Notes: generated by a model from the letters alone, not told the origin. A stretch of 36,985 bases of DNA from an uncultured Lachnospiraceae bacterium (GCA_947174665.1 CAMWJV010000020.1:1-36985), one strand, 5' to 3'; positions 1-8,833 are shown, counted from the first letter of the stretch. Numbers and translations: made by a program.

Positions 1-13
1 ATATAATTCAGGT

Positions 14-1624
14 ATGCGGACTATGTGCTGGCTCCTTGCGGCAGGAATGATGGCAGGGCTGGCCGGCTGCGGAGGAAAGTCACCGGAAGGTGCAGGGAAA
101 AATCTGCCGGCGCAGGTAGATACGATTGATGATAACTACCGCGTGTTCTATGAGATATTTACGGGTTCTTTTTCCGATTCCGATGGTGATGGTATCGGGG
201 ATTTAAGAGGAATCATAAATCGAATGGATTATTTGAATGATGGGAATATTAATTCCGGGGAGAGCCTTGGAATTCAGGGAATCTGGCTGACGCCAATCTT
301 TTCCTCCCCGTCCTATCACAAATATGATGTCATTGATTATTACAAAATTGACAGTGCCTTCGGTACGCAGGAGGATTTGGCAGAACTCCTTGAGGTGTGT
401 CATGAGAGGAATGTCAAGGTGATTCTGGATTTGGTCCTGAACCATACATCTTCCTCGAATCCATGGTTTAAAAGTTTTGCGGATGCGCATAAGAACGGAG
501 ACACCGCAAGCCCTTATTATGACTATTACACATATGTGACTAAGGAGACCCAGGTCAGCGGAAGAACTTACCGTCAGATACCGGGCTGTACCGACGAATA
601 TTATGAATGTAATTTCAGCGGGGATATGCCGGAGTTAAATTACGATAACGAACAGGTCAAACAGGAAGTCCTTAATATCGCAAAATACTATATTGACATG
701 GGAGTGGACGGATTCCGGTTTGATGCGATCAAATATATTTATTTTAATGATACCGAGAAGTCCTCTGAGTTTTGGGACTGGTACATGAAGGAACTTCGGG
801 CATATAAAGAGGATATCTATTGTGTAGGCGAGTGCTGGTCATCTGACCAGGAGACCCTGGAATATGTGGGCAGCCTGAATTGTTTTAATTTCCAGGTCGG
901 TCAGGGAGAAGGCGTATTGACCAAAGCGGTCAGAAACAGCCAGATTAATTCTTATACCGGATATATAACGAGTTACCAGGACAAGGTTCTTGCCGAGAAC
1001 AGCGAGTACGGCATGATGTGTAATTTCCTGGCAAACCATGATACGGACAGAGCTGCGGGCTTTCTGAATTTAAGCACCGGCAATGCCCAGATGGCTGCAA
1101 ATCTGCTGATTTTGTGCAGTGGTTCCCCCTTTATTTATTACGGCGAGGAGATAGGGATGAAGGGAACCAGGGGAGGCGCAAATACGGATGCCAATCGGCG
1201 TCTTGCCATGCTGTGGGGAGACGGCGACACCGTAAAAAATCCCATCGGAAGCGATTTCCCGGAAGACAAACAGCTGAACGGAACCGTGGAAGAGCAGTTG
1301 AGTGACGAGAATAGTTTATGTCGTTATTATGCAAAGGTTATTGCAGTCCGTAACCGGCATCCGGAGATCGCCCGGGGAGATTATGAGGCAGTCAGCTCCA
1401 AATTCAGCGAGCTGGGTGGATTTGAAATAACCTACGGAGATTCGAAGATATTACTTTTGCATAATGTTTCCGCGGAAGAAATTGAGATTGATCTTTCATC
1501 CCTGACAGGGGTGACCGGAGAGTACACGAAAGTTACGGATTTTGTGGGAACCGGCAGCGAAACAAGCCTGAAAGGCACAACTTTAAAGATCGGCGCAAGA
1601 ACGAGTGTTGTGCTGGAGCAATAA
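14..1624 (+). CDS. GH13 alpha-amylase family lipoprotein (5' end may lie outside window)
   Basis: Extracellular, membrane-anchored alpha-glucan hydrolase of family GH13. Residues 6-19 form a short hydrophobic stretch ending in the lipobox LAGC, with Cys19 as the lipidation site. A calcium-loop-like segment DSDGDGIGD lies at 55-63. The four GH13 regions are present: DLVLNH (139-144), GFRFDAIKYI with nucleophile Asp237, VGECW with acid/base Glu273, and NHD (341-343) with the transition-state Asp343. The loop and spacing resemble the oligo-1,6-glucosidase/neopullulanase branch, but exact specificity cannot be read. The n-region before the hydrophobic core is only a few residues, and the frame stays open to base 2, so the true start may lie left of the window. 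The gene is followed 64 bases later by a maltodextrin-binding protein, which implies that surface-released oligosaccharides feed the transporter. GH13 membership is certain; the start is not. Confidence 0.93.
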   Translation: MRTMCWLLAAGMMAGLAGCGGKSPEGAGKNLPAQVDTIDDNYRVFYEIFTGSFSDSDGDGIGDLRGIINRMDYLNDGNINSGESLGIQGIWLTPIFSSPSYHKYDVIDYYKIDSAFGTQEDLAELLEVCHERNVKVILDLVLNHTSSSNPWFKSFADAHKNGDTASPYYDYYTYVTKETQVSGRTYRQIPGCTDEYYECNFSGDMPELNYDNEQVKQEVLNIAKYYIDMGVDGFRFDAIKYIYFNDTEKSSEFWDWYMKELRAYKEDIYCVGECWSSDQETLEYVGSLNCFNFQVGQGEGVLTKAVRNSQINSYTGYITSYQDKVLAENSEYGMMCNFLANHDTDRAAGFLNLSTGNAQMAANLLILCSGSPFIYYGEEIGMKGTRGGANTDANRRLAMLWGDGDTVKNPIGSDFPEDKQLNGTVEEQLSDENSLCRYYAKVIAVRNRHPEIARGDYEAVSSKFSELGGFEITYGDSKILLLHNVSAEEIEIDLSSLTGVTGEYTKVTDFVGTGSETSLKGTTLKIGARTSVVLEQ

Positions 1625-1633
1625 AATATCGGT

Positions 1634-1662
1634 ATTAAAGGATTCGCAGGAATTCTTTTAAT
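1634..1662 (+). other. Hairpin between amylase and binding-protein genes
   Basis: A stem of 9 pairs (1637-1645 with 1650-1658, one G-U) around loop GCAG extends by three pairs across one bulged base. It lies just after the amylase stop and ends 26 bases before the next start. A TATAAT hexamer at 1662-1667 has no convincing -35 partner. The hairpin could be a weak terminator, an mRNA-stabilising stem or a processing site; I cannot tell which. Confidence 0.4.
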
Positions 1663-1688
1663 ATAATAATAAGGAAGAGGAGAAAAAA

Positions 1689-3263
1689 ATGAAGAAGAAA
1701 TTAGTAAAATTGCTTGCCTTAGGCTTAGCTATGACCATGGGTTTGGCGGCTTGCGGCAACAACGACAGCGGCAACAGCGGAACAAATGGGGGGGGCGGCT
1801 CATCTGACAACAGCTCTCTGGCAGGTACCTACGACATTACCGTCTGGGTGTCCGAAGCAGAAGGAGTTGCTGATCTGACAAAGGAGCAGATCAAGAGATT
1901 CTGCGATGCAAACCCCGGTATTGTGATCAACGCGACAGTAGAAGGTATCTCTGAGTCAAACTCTGCATCCAATATGATCACGGATGTTGAGAGCGGTGCG
2001 GATCTTTTCTGTTTCGCACAGGACCAGCTGACACGTCTGGTGGAAGCAGGCGCTTTGAACAAGCTGGGAACGAATACGGCGGAGACTGTCAGATCATTAA
2101 ACACAGAGGTTGCAGTTAAAGCAGCATCCGTAGGAAACGAACTGTACTGCTACCCTCTTACCGCAGACAACGGCTATTTCATGTTCTATGACAAGAGCGT
2201 TGTGAAGGAAGAGCATCTGGGAAGCCTGGAAGACATCATCGCTGACTGCGAGGCGGCGGGAAGAATGTTCTCAATGGAATGTGAGACCTCTGCCTGGTAT
2301 GTGGCATCCTTCTTCTTTGCAACAGGATGTGTATCAGACTGGACCACCGATACAAGCGGTTCCTTCACCAGCATAAACGATACCTTCAACTCACCCGAGG
2401 GTCTCATCGCCATGAAGGGTATGGAGAAGCTGGTTAAGTCCAGCAGCTTTATGTCTTCTTCAAATACCGCAGACTTTGCGGCAGCAACCCCTTCAGCAGT
2501 AGTTATCTGCGGCACATGGGGCGTAACGGCTGCTAAGGAAGCGCTGGGCGACAATTACGGTGTTGCGGAGATGCCTTCTTTCACGGTTGACGGGAAAACC
2601 TATCATATGGGTTCCTACTCAGGCTGTAAGCTGATGGGCGTTAAGCCTCAGGCAGACGCTACCAAGGGCGCTGTTCTTCAGCAGCTGGCTCTTTACCTTA
2701 CCAATGAGGAGTGTTCACTGGAAAGATTTGAGTCACAGGGCTGGGGTCCTGCGAACAAGAACGCTGTGGAAAGCGAGGCGGTTAAGGCTGATGAAGCGTT
2801 GCAGGCATTTAACGCACAAGGACCTTACTCCATTTCTCAGGGCAATATCCACGGTTCATGGTGGGATATCGCCAAGCTGCTGGGCACTAATGCACGTGAA
2901 GCTAAGACAGACGCCGACCTTCAGGCAGGTCTGGATGCATACACAACTTCCGTTCAGGCACTGTTCCAGATGTCAGAGGAGGAGAAGAACGCATTTTCCC
3001 TGATCGGCGCATTCTCCGGATACAACTGGGATACCGATGTGCCGATGACGGAAGACCCTGCAGGAACATGGACTGCAGAGCAGGAGTTCAAGGCAGGCGA
3101 TGAGTTCAAGGTTCGTCAGGGCGCAAGCTGGGATGTAAACTTTGGCGTAGACGGCGCTCCCGGCGGAGACAATATCGTGATCGAGGCTGACGGAACCTAT
3201 ATTGTGACACTGGTCTATGACAGTGCCGCAGGAACCGCTACACTTACCGTAACTGCTAAGTAA
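1689..3263 (+). CDS. Maltodextrin-binding lipoprotein with C-terminal starch-binding-like domain
   Basis: Solute-binding component of a CUT1-type (maltose/maltodextrin) ABC importer, anchored outside the membrane. The signal peptide ends in LAAC with lipid Cys22, followed by a Gly/Ser/Asn-rich tether to about residue 43. Residues 46-435 are a MalE-like fold with segments typical of the family, such as YDKSVV near 167 and the WGPANKNA stretch near 352. The protein has 524 residues against roughly 400 for plain MalE proteins. The extra part, about 436-524, reads as a separate beta domain (FKVRQGASWDVNFG at 473-486, GGDNIVIEADGTYIVTL at 492-508) resembling the SusE/SusF and X25-type starch-binding modules. 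A strong AGGAAGAGGAG ribosome site precedes ATG 1689. The permease genes follow after a terminator. Sugar specificity is inferred from neighbours and family. Confidence 0.92.
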   Translation: MKKKLVKLLALGLAMTMGLAACGNNDSGNSGTNGGGGSSDNSSLAGTYDITVWVSEAEGVADLTKEQIKRFCDANPGIVINATVEGISESNSASNMITDVESGADLFCFAQDQLTRLVEAGALNKLGTNTAETVRSLNTEVAVKAASVGNELYCYPLTADNGYFMFYDKSVVKEEHLGSLEDIIADCEAAGRMFSMECETSAWYVASFFFATGCVSDWTTDTSGSFTSINDTFNSPEGLIAMKGMEKLVKSSSFMSSSNTADFAAATPSAVVICGTWGVTAAKEALGDNYGVAEMPSFTVDGKTYHMGSYSGCKLMGVKPQADATKGAVLQQLALYLTNEECSLERFESQGWGPANKNAVESEAVKADEALQAFNAQGPYSISQGNIHGSWWDIAKLLGTNAREAKTDADLQAGLDAYTTSVQALFQMSEEEKNAFSLIGAFSGYNWDTDVPMTEDPAGTWTAEQEFKAGDEFKVRQGASWDVNFGVDGAPGGDNIVIEADGTYIVTLVYDSAAGTATLTVTAK

Positions 3264-3296
3264 TAACACCGCTGTGGCTTCGGTATAAATTAACAT

Positions 3297-3333
3297 AAGC
3301 CACCCTGGCAATAAAAAACCGGGGTGGCTTTTT
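3297..3333 (+). terminator. Intrinsic terminator/attenuator between malE-like and malF-like genes
   Basis: A 12-pair stem (3297-3308 with 3319-3330, one G-U) encloses a 10-base A-rich loop and is followed by a T run at 3329-3333. It sits 34 bases after the binding-protein stop and just before the permease ribosome site. Partial termination or 3'-end protection here would give more binding protein than permease, a known pattern in binding-protein-dependent importers. Confidence 0.85.
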
Positions 3334-3359
3334 GTAAAAAATAAATGGAGCAGATGATT

Positions 3360-4880
3360 ATGGAAAAACTCTCATGGATTGAATATCAGGAGCTGGGAAC
3401 CCTTCAGCGAATTTTGTATAATATTCGTCGGTTCCTTGCGGCAATACCGGCTTTTTTTGTCGGAATCGGCAAGGCCATCGGACGTGGCGTTAAGACAGCC
3501 GTATGTGCAGTCGGCAGAGAACTCAGGGATTTATTTATGACTCTGATCAAAGGGTCGTGGAGAACCAAGATATCTTACCTTATTATGGGATTCGGCAATT
3601 TCACGTGCGGCCAGATCGTGCGGGGCGCAGCGTTTTTGTTGTTTGAAATCGTATTTATCTGGTATACCGTAACAATCGGCGCAGGGTGGATGAGTAAATT
3701 AGACACCCTGGGGGATATCGCTGCAGGCGAGCAGTATGATCCGATATTGGATACCTATGTCCGTGTGGCCGGGGATGATTCCTTTAAGATTCTTCTCTTC
3801 GGCGGACTTTCGCTGGTGTTCTGTATTGCTGCGGTGATCGTCTGGAGAATGAACATTAAGCAGAGCAGTGAGAATGATGAGATCATTAAGAGTGGAAAAC
3901 GTCCGCAGAATTTTAAGGCGGATATTCATGACCTGGTAGATGCGAAATTCCATAAGACGCTGCTTGCGGTTCCGCTGCTCGGAATTCTTTTGTTTACGGT
4001 GCTGCCCATCGTGTTTATGATCGTTGTTGCATTCACAAATTATGACGGCGCTCATGACGGATTCAGCAATCTGTTTACATGGGTGGGTTGGAAAAACTTT
4101 GGGGAATTGTTTAATACCACGCAGAGCAATTTGAATTACGCATTTAAGCACATTTTGGGGTGGACACTTACCTGGGCATTTTTTGCCACCTTTTCGAATT
4201 ACTTCCTTGGAATTGTGGTAGCGCTTCTGATCAATAAGAAGGGAATCAAATTTAAAAAGGTATGGCGCGGAATTTTGGTGCTGACAAGCGCTGTACCCCA
4301 GTTTATCTCTCTGATGTATATGTCGAAGCTTTTTGCCAAGAACGGCCTGATCAGTGGTTTCCTTCAGCAGGTGGGAATTCTTGATGCACCCTTTGACTTC
4401 TGGGGGAATGCAACTTCGGCAAGAATTCTTGTCATTGCAATCAATATCTGGATCGGTATTCCGTATCTGATGCTGATCGCTACCGGTATCCTCATGAACA
4501 TTCCGGAGGATCTGTATGAATCCGCAAAGATCGACGGGGCAAATGCCGTTCAGCAGTTTGTGAAGATCACGCTTCCCTATATGCTGTTTATTACGGGCCC
4601 TTACCTGCTGACCAGCTTTATCGGCAATATTAACAACTTTAACGTGATCTTCCTTCTGACAGGAGGAGCAATCTCCGATCCGAAGCTGACGGTAGGCGGA
4701 ACCTCAGCCACGGATACTGACTTGCTGATCACCTGGCTGTATAAGATTACTACCGGTGCGGACAGTAACTACAAGCTTGCCTCAGTAGTAGGTATCTTAA
4801 TTTTTATTGTTGTTGCAGTATTGTCACTGATTGTATACAATGTACTGCCGTCAAATAAGAATGAGGAGGATTTCCAATAA
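3360..4880 (+). CDS. MalF-type ABC transporter permease
   Basis: Inner-membrane permease of a CUT1 carbohydrate importer. The conserved cytoplasmic EAA loop, which docks the ATPase, appears as ESAKIDGANAVQQFVKITLP (about residues 381-400), and several hydrophobic helices flank it. ATG 3360 was chosen because GGAG at 3347-3350 lies 9 bases upstream; an in-frame ATG at 3345 has no ribosome site. This gives 506 residues. About 200 residues, including extra hydrophobic segments near 80-105 and 140-160, precede the canonical permease core, so it is long at the N-terminus, as MalF proteins often are. The stop overlaps the next start (TAATG), implying translational coupling to the MalG partner. The energising ATPase is not in the window; CUT1 systems in Firmicutes often share one encoded elsewhere. 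Confidence 0.93.
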   Translation: MEKLSWIEYQELGTLQRILYNIRRFLAAIPAFFVGIGKAIGRGVKTAVCAVGRELRDLFMTLIKGSWRTKISYLIMGFGNFTCGQIVRGAAFLLFEIVFIWYTVTIGAGWMSKLDTLGDIAAGEQYDPILDTYVRVAGDDSFKILLFGGLSLVFCIAAVIVWRMNIKQSSENDEIIKSGKRPQNFKADIHDLVDAKFHKTLLAVPLLGILLFTVLPIVFMIVVAFTNYDGAHDGFSNLFTWVGWKNFGELFNTTQSNLNYAFKHILGWTLTWAFFATFSNYFLGIVVALLINKKGIKFKKVWRGILVLTSAVPQFISLMYMSKLFAKNGLISGFLQQVGILDAPFDFWGNATSARILVIAINIWIGIPYLMLIATGILMNIPEDLYESAKIDGANAVQQFVKITLPYMLFITGPYLLTSFIGNINNFNVIFLLTGGAISDPKLTVGGTSATDTDLLITWLYKITTGADSNYKLASVVGILIFIVVAVLSLIVYNVLPSNKNEEDFQ

Positions 4881-5764
4881 TGAGTGAGAAAACTTCCAAG
4901 AAATTAAAAAGCTTAAAGAGAAAGACCATGACCGGTAATATCATTACTTATGTTATACTGGCAATTATCTCCATTGTTTGGCTGATTCCGTTTTTTATGA
5001 TCGTGCTTGAGTCATTCCGCGGTGAGACGACCATGCAGGTGGGCTATGTGTTCCCGAAGGAATGGAGTCTGAAGAATTACGCAGCGCTTTTTGCCGGCTC
5101 CGATGTAGTGAAATATCCGAAATGGTATTTAAACACTCTGATCATTGCCATTGCGGTGGCGATCATTCAGCCGATCATGGTGCTCTGCGTAAGCTATACC
5201 TTATCGAGAACCAGATTTGCATCAAGAAAGCTGTTGATGAATGCTATGCTTGTCATCGGCATGTTCCCAGGCTTTCTGTCCATGATCATTCTGTACAAGG
5301 TATTGAGCAGTTTGGGATTGACCGGAACAGGCGCCATCTGGGGACTGATTCTTGTATACACCGCAAGCTCAGGTATGGGTTATTATGTATCAAAGGGCTT
5401 CTTCGACACGGTTCCCAAGTCTCTGGACGAGGCTGCGAGAGTGGATGGGGCCACAAGGGCGCGGGTGCTGTTTTCCATTATCATTCCCATGTCAAAGCCC
5501 ATTATCATTTATACCATCTTAACTGCATTTATGTCTCCCTGGGGAGATTTCATGTTTGCAAGCTATATTGCGCACAATACCAGTGAGGGTATGAACGTTG
5601 CGGTCGGTTTGAACAATATGATTGGAAGTGCAAGCAGCCTGGCAGCCCACTACACAGAGTTCTGTGCCGGCGGCGTTCTGGTTGCCATTCCGATCACGAT
5701 CCTGTTTATGTGCCTCCAGAAGTATTATGTGGAAGGCGTGACCGGCGGTGCCGTAAAAGGATAA
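4880..5764 (+). CDS. MalG-type ABC transporter permease
   Basis: Second inner-membrane permease, which pairs with the upstream MalF-type protein. The 294 residues match the usual MalG length. Six hydrophobic segments are visible, starting with an N-terminal helix after a basic stretch (KKLKSLKRK). The EAA loop reads KSLDEAARVDGATRARVLF near residues 178-196. The C-terminal segment ending YYVEGVTGGAVKG is typical of the family. The start codon shares its first base with the preceding stop codon, and a GAGGA ribosome site lies inside the malF end. A strong terminator follows, so this is the last gene of the maltodextrin transcript. Confidence 0.94.
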   Translation: MSEKTSKKLKSLKRKTMTGNIITYVILAIISIVWLIPFFMIVLESFRGETTMQVGYVFPKEWSLKNYAALFAGSDVVKYPKWYLNTLIIAIAVAIIQPIMVLCVSYTLSRTRFASRKLLMNAMLVIGMFPGFLSMIILYKVLSSLGLTGTGAIWGLILVYTASSGMGYYVSKGFFDTVPKSLDEAARVDGATRARVLFSIIIPMSKPIIIYTILTAFMSPWGDFMFASYIAHNTSEGMNVAVGLNNMIGSASSLAAHYTEFCAGGVLVAIPITILFMCLQKYYVEGVTGGAVKG

Positions 5765-5794
5765 ACATTGCACTAAAAGGGCGCACAGCCGCTC

Positions 5795-5821
5795 AAGGGG
5801 CTCCTCAGGAGCCCCTTTTTT
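5795..5821 (+). terminator. Rho-independent terminator of the maltodextrin unit
   Basis: A perfect 10-pair stem (AAGGGGCTCC 5795-5804 with 5808-5817), loop TCA and a T run at 5816-5821. It lies 30 bases after the malG-like stop. Confidence 0.93.
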
Positions 5822-5879
5822 GCGTTTGAGAATTTTGAGAGAAGCAGCTTTGCGGCAAGGCGTGATAATGAGATGAATA

Positions 5880-5918
5880 ATTGTCGGAATAGACAATGCT
5901 TTAAAAATAGAGTATGAT
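5880..5918 (+). promoter_or_regulatory. Candidate promoter and palindromic operator before the sensor-GGDEF gene
   Basis: A -35-like TAGACA (5890-5895), a 17-base spacer and TATGAT (5913-5918) form a plausible housekeeping promoter. A perfect inverted repeat, ATTGTC (5880-5885) and GACAAT (5892-5897) with a 6-base spacer, overlaps the -35. That placement suits a repressor site, but the binding protein is unknown. Confidence 0.5.
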
Positions 5919-5978
5919 AAAAGACAGGATAAATTAGATCGTGCAGGTAAGGTCCATGATACGCACAGGAAGGCAGTT

Positions 5979-7847
5979 ATGAAGAAGATAGCATTGTTTA
6001 TCGGAGGAGTATCGGCAGAATATCCCCTGGAAGTTGTCGGCGGCATTATTGAAGAGGTTCGCAAGAGGGGATATAGTTTACATGTTTTCAACAATTTTGG
6101 AGCGTATAACTCCAATGTTTTCTATGGCTATGGAGAGAAAAGTATTATACATATTCCGGATCTGAGAAGCTATGATGGTATTATATTGGCCGGGGATACA
6201 TTCAATGTTGAAGAAATGTATGAGGAACTGACAGATATTATACTGCGGGAAGTCGGCTGTCCGGTTATCTGTCTGCGCAGGGAAGATTCCCGTTTCCACT
6301 GTATTCTGGCAGAGAATTATGCGCCCATCTGTGAGATGGTGAGACATTTTATCCGGGTACACGGGTTCCGACGCATCTGTTTTATGTCAGGTAAGCGAGA
6401 TATGAGTGATGCCCGGCAGCGGCTGCAAGCTTACATGGATACTATGGAAGAGAACGGGCTGACAGTGACAGAGCATATGATCTTTCACGGAGATTACTGG
6501 AAGAAAAAAGGGGAAGAGGCCCTGGATTGGTTTATGGCGGACGGTGAACCAATGCCCGAGGCGATTGTCTGTGCCAATGATTACATGGCAATATCCATAT
6601 GTGACGCGCTCTATATGAGGGGAATTGCGGTGCCTGATCAGGTGTCCGTGTCCGGTTTTGATGATGTGGAGGAAGCCAGAGTATCCATTCCTTCCCTGAC
6701 CAGCGTCAGGGTGGATCATCAGGATATGGGCAGGAGAGCGGTTCTCATGCTGGAGAATCTGTGGCAGGGCCGTGACGCCCATGAGGGTATTGACAGTGTG
6801 AAGGTCATCGGTAAGTACCGGGGCTCCTGTGGCTGCACAAAGAGCATTGATACTGAGTCAGTCAAAAAGTTATTTCACCATAAGGAAGAACTGCAAAATG
6901 CTCTTTATCATGCCACCACCATGTTTGTAGATATGGAGAATACCAATTCTTTCAAGTCACTGATGAATGTGGGCAGGGCTTATATCAGTGCTTCCCGTTT
7001 TGAGCGTATTTATGTCTGTTTGTGTGATGAACAGGAAAGGCAGGGTGAAGAAGCTGCCATGATGAATCAGTATACGGAGCATATGGTGCTGCGCAACGTG
7101 ATGACCATGAAAGAGGATATTCTCTGCGAAGAGCGCTTCCTGCGCAAAGATCTGCTGCCCGCTGTCTATCGCAGTGAGGGAGAGATTCTGTACATCTCTG
7201 TCCTGCATGAGAGAAATGATTGTTTTGGCTATATCGTACTTGTGACGGATTCACCGGATGAGTTGAAATATCATTTCCATAACTGGGTATGCGGTGTGTC
7301 TATGTCCCTTTCAAGATTGCAGATGTATCAGAAAAACGAAGCTTTGAATGAGATGCGAAGACAGTATGCAAAAGATGAACTGACAGGTATTCCTAACCGC
7401 AGGGAGATGGAGCGCGTGCTGCAGAAAAGGTATGACAGGCTGCGCCATAGCGGAGAGGAGTTCTTTGTTATCAGCGTGGATATGGATGGTCTGAAATATA
7501 TTAATGATCATTACGGGCATATGGAGGGAGATGAGGCACTCAAAGCACTGGCTGAGATTTTGGCGGAAGAACAGGGTGAAAAGGGTATTGCTGCCCGTAT
7601 CGGCGGTGATGAGTTCCAAATCTGCATGGATATACGATCTAAGGAAATAGTGGAGGCGAGGATTGCGGCAATCCGCAGGCGGATCAGGGAGTTCAATGAA
7701 AAGCAGGTGAAACCTTACGAACTGTCCGCCAGTATCGGCTACGCCTGCTGCGACCGGAACGTGCCGCTGCCTAATTGTCTGCAGCAGGCTGATAAGAACA
7801 TGTATCAGGAAAAGAACGGAAAGAAGCACGCCAGGAAACCGGAGTGA
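5979..7847 (+). CDS. LacI-type ligand-binding domain fused to GGDEF diguanylate cyclase
   Basis: Predicted cytoplasmic sensor that makes cyclic di-GMP in response to a small ligand. Residues 1-280 match the periplasmic-binding-protein-like core of LacI regulators (start KKIALFIGGVSAEYPLE; CANDYMAISICDALYMRG near 198-215; SVSGFDDVEEARVSIPSLTSV near 223-243), but the N-terminal helix-turn-helix is absent. A Cys-rich link (GSCGC, about 283-287) leads to an uncharacterised segment at 290-455. A complete GGDEF domain follows: DELTGIPNRREME near 466 and an intact GGDEF at 542-546. The inhibitory RxxD site expected five residues before that motif is missing. No signal peptide or membrane helix is visible. 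AGGAAGG precedes ATG 5979. The position after the maltodextrin genes suggests a sugar ligand, but that is inference. Confidence 0.9.
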   Translation: MKKIALFIGGVSAEYPLEVVGGIIEEVRKRGYSLHVFNNFGAYNSNVFYGYGEKSIIHIPDLRSYDGIILAGDTFNVEEMYEELTDIILREVGCPVICLRREDSRFHCILAENYAPICEMVRHFIRVHGFRRICFMSGKRDMSDARQRLQAYMDTMEENGLTVTEHMIFHGDYWKKKGEEALDWFMADGEPMPEAIVCANDYMAISICDALYMRGIAVPDQVSVSGFDDVEEARVSIPSLTSVRVDHQDMGRRAVLMLENLWQGRDAHEGIDSVKVIGKYRGSCGCTKSIDTESVKKLFHHKEELQNALYHATTMFVDMENTNSFKSLMNVGRAYISASRFERIYVCLCDEQERQGEEAAMMNQYTEHMVLRNVMTMKEDILCEERFLRKDLLPAVYRSEGEILYISVLHERNDCFGYIVLVTDSPDELKYHFHNWVCGVSMSLSRLQMYQKNEALNEMRRQYAKDELTGIPNRREMERVLQKRYDRLRHSGEEFFVISVDMDGLKYINDHYGHMEGDEALKALAEILAEEQGEKGIAARIGGDEFQICMDIRSKEIVEARIAAIRRRIREFNEKQVKPYELSASIGYACCDRNVPLPNCLQQADKNMYQEKNGKKHARKPE

Positions 7848-7877
7848 GACCGGATGGTCTTACCATAAAAAAACCCA

Positions 7878-7906
7878 TTGAAGAAACTCCGGTCTTGTGG
7901 TAAAGT
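7878..7906 (+). promoter_or_regulatory. Candidate pyrE promoter
   Basis: TTGAAG (7878-7883), a 17-base spacer and TAAAGT (7901-7906), about 20 bases before the pyrE ribosome site. Overlapping inverted repeats surround it: ACCGGAGT (7838-7845) with ACTCCGGT (7886-7893), and AGACCGGA (7847-7854) with TCCGGTCT (7888-7895). These compete for the same strand, so a weak terminator or operator is possible. Confidence 0.5.
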
Positions 7907-7938
7907 AAAGGAAGAAAATCAAAGGAGCCTTGAGACGA

Positions 7939-8613
7939 ATGGAACAGTATAAAGAGGAGTTCATTGAGTTTATGGTGGACAGCCAGGCACTGAAGTTTGG
8001 TGAGTTTACTTTAAAAAGCGGCAGAAAATCTCCCTTTTTCATGAACGCCGGGGCCTATGTGACGGGGATGCAGCTGCGGAAACTGGGAGAGTATTATGCC
8101 CGGGCAATCCATGAAAACTTCGGAGATGATTTTGACGTGCTGTTTGGCCCGGCTTACAAGGGCATACCCTTAAGTGTGACGGCGGCCATTGCTTACAGCA
8201 ATTTATACGGCAGAGAAATCCGCTATTGTTCTAATCGCAAGGAGGTCAAAGATCACGGCGATGTCGGCATTTTTCTCGGGAGCGGTATCAAAGAGGGAGA
8301 CAGGGTAGTTATCATCGAGGATGTGACCACCTCAGGAAAGTCCATCGAGGAGACCTTCCCCATTATCAAAGCTCAGGGAAATGTGGAGATCAAAGGGCTG
8401 ATGGTGTCCTTAAACCGCATGGAAAAGGGACTGGGCGGTAACTTAAGCGCACTGGCAGAGATTAAGCAGAAATATGGGTTTGAGGCACATGCGATCGTGA
8501 ACATGCAGGAGGTTGTGGAGCACCTGCACAACAAACCATACAAAGGACAAAACTACATTGATGATACGATAAAGGCGGCGATTGATAAATATTATGAAAC
8601 ATATGGTGCATAG
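7939..8613 (+). CDS. pyrE: Orotate phosphoribosyltransferase
   Basis: Transfers a phosphoribosyl group from PRPP to orotate, giving OMP in pyrimidine synthesis; cytoplasmic. The PRPP-binding motif VVIIEDVTTSGKS is at 123-135. The N-terminal segment LKFGEFTLKSGRKSPFFMNAG (near 17-37) carries the family's substrate loop. ATG 7939 is preferred because AAAGGAG at 7921-7927 sits 11 bases upstream; a TTG at 7930 would be only 2 bases from it. The protein has 224 residues, normal for the Clostridia form. It is not next to other pyr genes: carAB lie 24 kb downstream, and the remaining pyr genes are outside the window. Confidence 0.95.
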   Translation: MEQYKEEFIEFMVDSQALKFGEFTLKSGRKSPFFMNAGAYVTGMQLRKLGEYYARAIHENFGDDFDVLFGPAYKGIPLSVTAAIAYSNLYGREIRYCSNRKEVKDHGDVGIFLGSGIKEGDRVVIIEDVTTSGKSIEETFPIIKAQGNVEIKGLMVSLNRMEKGLGGNLSALAEIKQKYGFEAHAIVNMQEVVEHLHNKPYKGQNYIDDTIKAAIDKYYETYGA

Positions 8614-8680
8614 TGAAGAGATGAGCGAGCAAAATGATATTTTGACCACAGGGGAAAAGAAAACCGAAAGGAGCACAGTT

Positions 8681-8833
8681 ATGGAACAGAAGGTGTATAA
8701 GACGATGAAGTTAGCCGGGGCCACAAATATTGCGATAGGAGTTATCTCTCTTGTGGTAGGTACTGTGACGGGGATCCTGCTGCTTGTGACCGGTGGCAGG
8801 CTGCTTGCACGCAAGTCAAACATATTATTTTAA
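8681..8833 (+). CDS. Small single-helix membrane protein (50 residues)
   Basis: Unrecognised small protein. GAAAGGAG (8666-8673) lies 7 bases before ATG 8681, which supports this start over any upstream in-frame codon. After a basic-amphipathic lead (EQKVYKTMKLAG) one hydrophobic segment spans about residues 13-37 with Gly-rich spacing (GVISLVVGTVTGILLLVTGG), then a basic end (RLLARK). The pattern fits one transmembrane helix. It lies between pyrE and another small membrane protein, and a hairpin terminator follows directly. No function can be assigned. Confidence 0.65.
   Translation: MEQKVYKTMKLAGATNIAIGVISLVVGTVTGILLLVTGGRLLARKSNILF

Noticed and set aside
7848-7938. PyrR-type attenuator before pyrE
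   Set aside because: Inverted repeats exist, but there is no PyrR anti-antiterminator loop consensus and the probable transcription start lies after them.
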